From positions 19,397,536 through 19,461,535 of the forward strand of contig NC_134524.1 of NCBI RefSeq assembly GCF_027942865.1: a DNA stretch of 64,000 nt. Direction: 5' to 3'. Position numbers and translations under genes: made by a program. This document shows positions 48,048-64,000 of this stretch, in pieces (position 1 is the stretch's first letter; each line of letters opens with the position of its first letter). Origin of the DNA: Odontesthes bonariensis. Taxonomy: Eukaryota > Chordata > Actinopteri > Atheriniformes > Atherinopsidae. Under the pieces are notes generated by a model. That model searched no databases. It was not told the origin of the DNA and saw nothing but the letters and a program-made list of their open reading frames with translations.

Positions 48048-51000
48048 TCATCGTATGCCTGCTCCTCATTTGGATGCAGGTCACTTTAATGTCTGTTTGG
48101 TTCAGAAACCACACCAAGCCGTGTTTAATCAAGCATGAGCACAATAAAGACCTGTTTGATTTAGGAAACATAGCTTTCCTAAAAACGCATACTTGGCCTC
48201 CACAAAAGATGCGCTCCCGTTCGCTTTTGAATTATCTTTGTGATTATTGTTGAGCATATCCAGGAAATAGTGTGTTGGGTTAAGTTTTTTTTCGTATGTG
48301 CAGGTGCTTTTACTTTGTCTTCACGTTGCTCAATTTTTTTTTCAGATTCTTTGCCAAAAACTGAAGGAACTCTGGCTTCTGAAACTTTCCAAAGCTGGAC
48401 GCCTCTGACCCAGATGCTCCCTCAAGGCTCTCTGCCGCAAAACCCGTACCAGGTCCCCGCATCCCGGGCTGAGAAAGAAACGCAGCACTCTCTATCAGAG
48501 AGCCATCCTGAAAGTCGAGCTTCTATCTCGCAAAGCGAAGTCACGATGCCCCAGATGCAGACAGAGTCCTGGTCCTCTGTCCCCCAGCACCGACCACAGT
48601 CCCACACCGAGGCGGCCTCTGAGCCACAAACACTCCAGCCGCAGTCTGAGGTGGTTCATATTCCATCCTCTCATCCACTTCCAGGAGCTTCCCACCCTAT
48701 CGTCCAGCCCCCTCACCCCTCCCAGGTCCCTCATCCTTCCCTTTCTTTCTCTGCCTCCACAACCCTTTCCAGTCTTGAGTCCGCCAGCACCCAGACCCAA
48801 CCTGAGGCTCCGACTTCTCCACCTCCGAAGCCCCAGTCTCCATCTCAGCCTCCCTCCCTCCCTCCCGCTCAGCCCTCTCATCCACAGTCTGCACCTCCAC
48901 TTCCTCACCTTCAGTCCATCGTTCCCCTGCAACAGATGTCCCAGATCTACCAAGACCTCCTGTACCCTGGGTTCCCGCAAGGAGAGAAAGGCGAAATGGC
49001 TTCGATTCCTTCCTACTCCTCCATCAAGTCTGGTGATGACCTGCCTCAAGGTGAGCCGGCCGCAGTGTTTTTTTTTTGTTTGTTTTTGTTTTTTTTTTAC
49101 AGATCAGTAGATTAGGATTTATTTTCACCCTCGTAAATGCAAAAATTTACAGTTCTGGAGTGCGAAGATGAGCTTGGAATAGGATGAGTAACTGTGACTT
49201 AACTTGTTGAGGGAGACATTTTTCAGTTATGTTCCCTCTTTAGTTTAGGAATCAGTCGTCCAGATACTGGATTCCTTCCTTCATAATACCACGCTTCCAG
49301 AGGGTTAGGGGTGCCCTATAAGTTGTTTGTTTTTATGTCTCAGATGAGTTTTTGGTGATGGAACAACTTTCCAACTATATTTCCTAAGAACCCCCCCACA
49401 CCATATTCGAACCACATTCCTAAAAATGGGGTTGCAAAAAATAGATATTTGATGTTTTTATATATAATGTGTTCTTTTGTCCTCTGCAGATGTTAACATC
49501 TTGAGGTTTTTCTTCAACTTGGGTGTCAAGGTAAGCGCTCTTCTGTTAGTGTAGAGACGAGCGAGACACTAGGTAGTTTAATTTACATAACAAAAAAATT
49601 AAAAATCACTAAAAATCAATCCCTGAAAATACTGGGACCTAAAGGCTTAAAATTTGGGCTAAAAAGTTCAAATTGGCATCTAAAGGGTTCATTTTTTGAA
49701 AATAATTGAAAACTTGGTAGTTATGATCAGAACTGAAGTGGAATAAAAGATTTATGAAAAAAAAGTGGAAAAATATTAATATGATGTTTTTAGGTTGTTT
49801 TAAAAGGGGACAAAAATGTCCCTTTTCAGAAATTAAGTTGTGTTTTAAATCAGGTGTGAGGGTTAAATATTTACCCTATTTTGTATGTGGATAAATGACA
49901 AACTTTCAAATCTTCAGGTTTTGCCTAAAACCATAAAGTTGTAATAACTGCTGAGAAATTTAACTCTGCTTCTGCTCTGCTTTCACTCAGGCCTACTCCA
50001 TGCCCATGTTCGCACCCTATTTATACCTCCTCCCCCTGCAGCAAACCTACACTATGCACCCCAAGCCCTCCTCCCACTCTCCGTCCCCCCAATACCCTCC
50101 GTCCAACCCCCCAGCCAGGCAGCAGGAAGCTTGCATGCCCCCCCAGTATCCTCCAACTTCAGTGTCGGTGCCCTCTCAGTACAACAATCAGACTTCAATG
50201 GCGGAATCCCCCAACCCCAGTGAACCGACCTTCAGCCAGGCTGGTTACCAAGCGGTCACCCAGCCACCGTCCCACGGGATGTCCAGCCCCTTGATGCCAT
50301 GGCAACAGATGCCTCCACCGAGAAACTCCAGCTTTCCTGTTGGGTATCCCTCCCCTCCTCCTCCATACTCTGGTCCCCCACCCTCATCTCAGGGTTACCA
50401 CCCAGGACAAGGCCCAGTTCACTCCATATACCCCTCAGCTACGCCTCAGTACCCCCCCTTTGCTATGGGATATCAGTCTTCATCTACCCCTGAAGAGCTC
50501 CAGGTGACACAGGGGGTGATGGAGCCACTTCAGCCCACCAACGGGGACCAAATGCCTGGCCACGGCCACGTCAGAGTCCTGGGTCCCCTGGACAGTCCTG
50601 GTGCTGCTAATGTTGCTAACGCTAACAACAGAAGAATGGTCGTTTCTCCCAATTATGGTAAGCAAACCGCTTTCATTCTAAAATATCAACACCATACCGG
50701 GCTTCTGTTTTTTTTTTTTGTTCCTGAGGTGATAACGTGCAAATCTCTCTTACAGCCCTGAAGGAGGCAGGAGATGGTACAACCAGAGTGGTGCTGCTAG
50801 TGGACCCGCCACTCGACAATAAACCCATAGTATGGCGCACACACTTTCTACAGTTATGCATAAGAATGAATCACTGACTGTGTTCGAAACCGCATACTAC
50901 ATACTACATACTTGCATATGGCATACTCATTATCAGACAGTGTGCAGAGCGTTTACCCACAATGCATTTCGTTCCTGCCCGAGCCGAAATCAGCCGGCCT

Positions 51001-52253
51001 GAAGCTGATTTCGCTTAAGCTCTAAACTCTCAAAAACTTTAGCAACATTTGAAACATTTTCAGGCGAGAAAGTAGTCGTTTAGATCCCCAAGGTGTTGAA
51101 AATCTGACAAAATACCGGCTATTTACAATTTCAACGAATTCGGCGCTACTAAAGCTAGCCGCAGTGAGCAACGCACTTCCGGTTATTTTCAATATCCGCT
51201 GCCTTTTATCATAGGGAAAGCCATTACGATACAATTGGTGCTTTGGGAAAAAAGTCGGTATGAATAGTAGGAGAAGTATACGGTATCGAACACAGCCACT
51301 CTCTTTCAATTCTGAGGTTTTACATATGAAGACCTTTTAATAAAACCATCTGGTCTCTACCAGATCTAAAAATGAGGTAAATATAACCTCAGATAAACCA
51401 GAAGACATGACCTGTTATAGTATGTTATCATTTTTTTCAACAAAAAAAAAAATAAAATCCCACATCATTTCATAAAATCACCATTCAGGTAACTAAGAGA
51501 ACTGTGTGGTGAATCCAGCTGCATTTACATGTAAGATGATCCTTTTCTGATGTCTTTCCTCCTTGGCAGTATGTTAGCACACACCAGGATGCCCCAGACC
51601 AGCAAACTGCCCAAACTTCAACTTGACTGTACATGTGGGGACCCTTCTTTCACATTCTGTATTCTCTTTGCCCCACTTACCCAGACCTTTACATCTAACA
51701 CCCAACTCTTAAATGTGTTGGGCTTCAGCACACACGTCTACTTTATTAGTTCAAGTATTTTGTCCCAACATTAACATTAGTTGAATGGTTTAGTAGTAAC
51801 CTTGTCTGTCTGTCTCAGCTTGCACTGATTTCAGACCCTGAAATGAAGGATTCCTCCGTCTCCAGGGCAACCATGAAGCCCGGGAGCAGCCCAGGCTCTC
51901 CATATAGTTACCGGGGTCACCGAAAACAGTTCAACGCCACAAAGCCGTACGTCGCTCTGGGCGGCCCAGAGCCCAGCCACATGAGCTACCCGCCGACTTT
52001 TACCGTGGGGGAGCCCATGTCAGTGGCCTGCAGCACGGAGGACGACTACGAGGAGATGGAGGGATTCAGACAGCCAGCCATGAACCACATGGGGCAGAGG
52101 AAGAGCTACAGAGGACGAGGAGGAGGAGGAAGAGGGAGGGGAGGCCATGATGCAGGGAGGGGGGCACAGAGGAGAAGATACGGCGATGCAGGGGAGGGGC
52201 CAAACTCTGTTCAGTTTAGTTCCTCCTACAGGATGCGGGGTCGGAGATACTAG
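37064..52253 (+). CDS. otud4: OTU deubiquitinase 4 (complete, 21 coding exons, 1313 aa)
   Basis: A cysteine deubiquitinase and RNA-associated scaffold. Exons: 37064-37204, 37536-37619, 39768-39818, 39922-39968, 40335-40407, 40855-40936, 41239-41401, 41726-41771, 41870-41972, 42544-42608, 42718-42815, 42894-42991, 43074-43230, 43735-43876, 44715-44771, 46362-46974, 48346-49050, 49490-49530, 49991-50657, 50756-50829, 51819-52253 (TAG). Every junction is GT-AG and phase-matched. OTU domain about residues 20-170: [13 protein letters not shown] gives Asp36 and the nucleophile Cys39, and NGNHYD gives His142. The acidic SSDESDVD stretch (201-208) sits where CK2-type phosphosites lie in human OTUD4. 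GDRCQVREG (about 281-289) opens a Tudor-like segment to about 330. Proline/serine-rich linkers follow, then conserved LYPGFP and [14 protein letters not shown] blocks, and an RG-rich C-terminus ([11 protein letters not shown]). It is about 200 residues longer than human OTUD4 (1114), mainly in the low-complexity exons. It is tail-to-tail with abce1. Confidence 0.96.
40667..40780 (-). repeat. Short LINE 3'-end fragment
   Basis: ACTCAACTTTATTTATAAAG followed by AAGTATAAGGCATAAAA resembles the reversed 3' terminus of L2/Rex-type LINEs. It is short and diverged, and lies in the otud4 intron between the exons ending at 40407 and starting at 40855. Confidence 0.35.
44235..44470. repeat. Unnamed dispersed repeat, copy B
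   Basis: Reverse-complement blocks match 18870-19065 in order (AATAAAATCCTGATTTTA, TTCCAGACTGT, AACTTACGAGT). It lies in the otud4 intron between 43876 and 44715. Confidence 0.55.
45276..46023. mobile_element. Tc1/mariner (Tigger-like) MITE, 748 bp
   Basis: The ends CAGTGAACCCTTGTTTTCCG and GCGAGGGTTCACTG are inverted repeats flanked by a TA dinucleotide on each side (45274-45275 and 46024-46025), as expected for the mariner superfamily. Internal 'CCGTGATAGGCGAAATCCGTG'-type sequence is typical of Tigger/pogo-derived MITEs. No transposase frame remains. It lies in the otud4 intron between 44771 and 46362. Confidence 0.82.
47175..47775 (-). mobile_element. L2-like LINE 3' end, degraded
   Basis: On the minus strand, [19 protein letters not shown] (about 47755-47690) is followed by a gap, then [18 protein letters not shown] and KSRLKTHLF (47632-47369). 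These are consecutive C-terminal blocks of L2-type proteins with an internal deletion. The 3' terminus at about 47175 reads GGCAAGGCAAG. It sits in the otud4 intron between the two proline-rich exons. Confidence 0.82.
48015..48045. repeat. Poly-T tract
   Basis: This is an uninterrupted run of T in the otud4 intron before the exon at 48346. It could be the A-tail of an antisense retroposon. Confidence 0.8.
50874..51300. mobile_element. DNA element with terminal inverted repeats (hAT-like), carrying an empty MITE site
   Basis: The ends CTGTGTTCGAAACCG (50877-50891) and CGGTATCGAACACAG (51281-51295) are inverted repeats. The core 50990-51190 is the reverse complement of 11040-11229 joined directly to 11790-11815, so it lacks the MITE. 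The exact target duplication was not resolved. It starts about 47 bp after the donor of otud4 exon 20. Confidence 0.7.
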
Positions 52254-53106
52254 CTCTTAGCCTATAAAACGACAGAGGATGGTGATATATTATTATTTTT
52301 TTTTAATCCTCATGGTTTTTTTTTCTCTCCGTCACACTTGAGATCTGAATGTTGGTTCCTTATGTTGAGTCTCAGCCGCGGACATTTCCCTAAAAATCAC
52401 AACGCGATCCAGGTTTTTGTTCAATTTAGCCAACCCATTAGCCTAGCTAGTATGCTAAAGTGGAGTTTACATTTCTGAGCAGTTTGAATGTATGTATGGA
52501 TTAAACAAACATGGAACTCAAATTGACGAACAATAAAACCCCGTTGCTAACGTGAGACGGTGATACGCTTGAAATGTGTAGAGTCGGTTTATAAAGAAGC
52601 AAAACGGAAAGAGAAAATAATAAATCTATCAGGCTCAGAAAGCTTCACAGCTGCTAGTCGCTGGGCAAAAATGATTCCCCAAAACTCGTTTCCTGTAAAT
52701 AAGCATTAGAATGTCTAAGTCTCCGTCGCCTAAATGCACTGTAAGGTTTCAGAGAGAACAGCGGGAAGAATGTTCTCTGAGCTGAAAACAAGTCGACAAA
52801 AAAGGTGACGGCACCGAGACGTTAGGTCTCCGAGCAGCTTTAAGGGCGGTATGTTTGCGTTTGGGGGCTCAGGTTTTATTCAAAGCTGCGTGTGTGTGTG
52901 TATGCCGTTTGTATGTGTGTGTGTGTGTGTGTGCGTTGTGCTCCTAGTTTCTTGTCCTCATTTCTCCCTTAACTCCTAGATCAATTTACCTCTAGATTCA
53001 GTGCCTTATGTTTAAAGCTTTTACTTTTATTTTCTGAGAAACACTACTGTACAGAGCAAAAATGTGTTTTTTGTTGTTTTTTTTTCTAAGTGGTTGAATA
53101 AATAAA
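52254..53106 (+). terminator. otud4: otud4 3' UTR and poly(A) signals
   Basis: Overlapping AATAAA hexamers at 53097-53102 and 53101-53106 are followed by a TTGG/GTTGG stretch. This would give an 850-bp 3' UTR. Earlier AATAAA motifs near 52531 and 52616 could give shorter forms. A TG microsatellite lies at about 52885-52935. Confidence 0.65.
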
Positions 53107-53404
53107 ACTTTGGTTGAGATTACTCGTTGGTTCTCTGCTGAAATTAGTTGTATATTCTTCTGGTGTGTTGAAGGATGGAAGGCCGACCTGGCCAAAGAAT
53201 ACGCGGCCAACTTCAGCTTAAATCGGCTCTCTGGGCTTTCTTGCCAAGAGCAGGAAGAGTTTGTTTAGTTGAATGCTGTCGGTGGGTCAATGCCGCTCAA
53301 AGTCTGCAGAGGAAACGACAACGGGCTCGTTTTAAGTTCCAAATGACGGTTTTTCACTGGGAAATTGTGCATGATTCATGTTTATGGCATCTCAAACACA
53401 AATG

Positions 53405-54175
53405 TAGAGTACTGTGCAGTAAAATACAAATTACAGTATATTAGGAAAATAACAAGTTTGTACAATTCTAATGAGCTTGAAATTACCTTTTGTTCTGTCA
53501 GGATGATCCTGGGCTCTGGGGAGGATACCTCCCTCCATCAGACCTGTCGTTTCATTTGGCATACCTCGGCCTTTTCTCCCCGTTTCCCTTCCTTAATAAT
53601 GGCTCCTTGACAGCCACCCTTCCATGGAGACCATTTCTGATGAGGCTTCAGTGAACAGTAGATGGATCATCTAAGATGCATATCTCAGGTCTTTGCTGTA
53701 TTTTTATGTTTTCTTAAAGACATCACTGTCAGCTACTGTTCATCCGCTGTAGAGTTTTTCGGCCTGCGACTTCTCTTGTTCACTTTCCTCAAATATTCTA
53801 GGGATTCACTGCACGTCTAGTTTAAAAATGCCAAGTTTTCAGCTAATGGCTCTTTAGGAATCGCCTGGTACTATTTTATGTCCTTCAGACTTGTTTTTAA
53901 CACTTAATCCAACATCGGATAGGGTCAATTTGTGCCAGGCTAATAAAATGCCGGAAAATATCATTTAACAAAAAAAAAAAAAAAAGTTGTTACGCGTGGG
54001 CACAACACTGTTTCATTAGGTGCCTCGAATGATTCATGGGTCAGCATTTCGTGGCTTAACACACAAAAGACAGTCTGGAATCTTTAGACGCAGGCTGCCT
54101 TAAGTGGTCACTTGAAAGCAAATATTTAAAATGACGGGTGGCTTACAATTTTTTGCACATATATATATGTATATG
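53405..54175. mobile_element. Unnamed DNA-element relic in the gap between otud4 and abce1
   Basis: The left end GTACTGTGCAGTAAAATAC and the right end GGTGGCTTACAATTTTTTGCAC match the terminal sequences of the 34.93-kb copy in inverted order. Internal blocks match 10320-10385. It fills much of the space between the two convergent poly(A) sites. No intact frame was found. Confidence 0.55.
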
Positions 54176-54406
54176 CGCAACATAAAAGGTTGGTTAACTA
54201 CTATGAATTGGTAAGAATGCCACCTCAAGGTGCTTATATTATTTAAAACAAGCTTGAATATAGAGCAAGGTTAAACTGGCAACATGTTTTAATCGTGGCT
54301 GCCACAGTTAAAAAGGAATCCTAAAGGTTTGACTCCATCTCTGCACACAACAACGGGCTTTGTACAGAAAAGAGCAGAGAGGCCGTGTCAGGTCAGGAAG
54401 CATCAG

Positions 54407-54412
54407 TTTATT
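54407..54412 (-). terminator. abce1: abce1 poly(A) signal candidate
   Basis: Plus-strand TTTATT is AATAAA on the minus strand, about 330 bp after the abce1 stop codon. Confidence 0.5.
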
Positions 54413-54743
54413 ATCACTTTGCTGTAAATGCATGAGTGTTAAAATATGCTGCTTAAATGTTCCACAATATCGCCTCCCCGTGACTTCAGCCCACGCGGTC
54501 GGGCCAACAGACACAGGAAGCAGTGCACCTCATTATTTTTACACGTCACAACATTGCTGGCAATTGAACGCAGCCCGTTACATGAAGGCTGATGGGGGGG
54601 GTTTAATTTTTGTGGTTTCTTAACGATTTGAACACATCCGCTGTTTTGATGAACGCAGTCTGGCCGCAGATGTCGGGGCGCCGCGTCGGGCAGGCGTCGA
54701 ACGGCAGCCGGGAGCTCGCAGTTGGTCGCGCGGGACGCCGTCT

Positions 54744-63792
<9,049 letters not shown>

Positions 63793-63955
63793 CTCTCTTC
63801 AGCTCCCTTGTCCCGCTTTGGAATAAAACAGGCGAGAGGCAACGTTTCGAGATGAATAATCGGGGATGAAACTTCTTTTTTTTCCAGCAACGTGTTTCTC
63901 TCCTAGAAGCCGGCTGAAAGATGGCGGGAGACACGCAGACAACTCGCGACCCGAC
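63793..63955 (-). other. abce1: abce1 non-coding first exon (5' end approximate)
   Basis: The donor GAGAG|GTGAGT on the minus strand fixes the 3' end of this exon. The 5' end is a guess based on the YY1-type and CRE sites just upstream. The cap site cannot be read from sequence. Confidence 0.5.
63918..63927 (+). promoter_or_regulatory. YY1-type element AAGATGGCGG
   Basis: An exact AAGATGGCGG on the plus strand is a classic YY1 element found at or just downstream of start sites of housekeeping genes. Its plus orientation fits initiation toward the right as well as the left. In mammals ANAPC10 is transcribed divergently from ABCE1. Confidence 0.65.
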
Positions 63956-63961
63956 ACTGTT

Positions 63962-63969
63962 GACGTCAT
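63962..63969. promoter_or_regulatory. Full palindromic CRE, TGACGTCA
   Basis: A perfect CREB/ATF site lies about 35 bp beyond the YY1 element, at the right edge of the window and upstream of abce1. No TATA box was seen between it and the inferred first exon. Confidence 0.7.
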
Positions 63970-64000
63970 TAAAAAGCGACTTCGACAGTCAAAAGTGGGA

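Noticed and set aside
48495-49049. 184-codon minus-strand frame
   Set aside because: It is the antisense of a proline-rich otud4 exon; biased composition keeps the opposite frame open.

Overview
The window is vertebrate nuclear DNA, most likely from a ray-finned (percomorph-type) fish. The genes are split into many GT-AG exons. The introns hold typical fish mobile elements: L2-like, Rex3/RTE-like and L1-like LINEs, hAT, Tc1/mariner and TTAA-flanked DNA elements, a tRNA-type SINE and long CA/TA/GA microsatellites. There are no bacterial operons, CRISPR arrays or rRNA genes, and I found no tRNA gene. Every exon boundary given was worked out by eye from GT-AG sites, unbroken reading frame and matching phase.

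Layout. (1) 1-6.9 kb: no gene recognised; LINE and Tc1 relics. (2) About 7.2-25.0 kb, plus strand: a C2H2 zinc-finger gene like ZNF827. The segment present keeps the repeated 'MAS-LL--LS' helices, the acidic/lysine linker and five C-terminal fingers. It carries an expanded 30-bp repeat array rich in SUMO-type motifs. The N-terminal fingers known from mammalian ZNF827 are not in this window. (3) 25-36.7 kb: gene-poor, with a 667-bp near-perfect palindromic element and a third copy of a TTAA-flanked MITE. (4) 37.06-52.25 kb, plus strand: complete otud4, 21 coding exons, 1313 codons, with an intact OTU catalytic triad, a Tudor-like segment, proline-rich linkers and an RG-rich tail. (5) 54.74-62.21 kb, minus strand: complete abce1, 18 coding exons, exactly 599 residues as in human ABCE1, plus non-coding 5' exon sequence to about 63.95 kb. 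A full CRE and a YY1-type site lie at the promoter, at the right edge of the window.

The tail-to-tail arrangement of otud4 and abce1, with the znf827-like gene on the otud4 side and strand, matches human 4q31 (ABCE1, OTUD4, SMAD1, MMAA, ZNF827). SMAD1 and MMAA are missing from the interval here. The genes are not a pathway. ABCE1 recycles ribosomes, OTUD4 is a deubiquitinase and RNA-associated scaffold, and ZNF827 is a chromatin/DNA-repair zinc-finger protein.

The most informative non-gene finding is that two copies of an unnamed repeat, at 11 kb and 51 kb, form a filled/empty site pair. This shows directly that the 560-bp MITE family inserts at and duplicates TTAA. I did not see a new multi-gene system. 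The unusual items are the palindromic element, the SUMO-motif array and the nested transposon histories.
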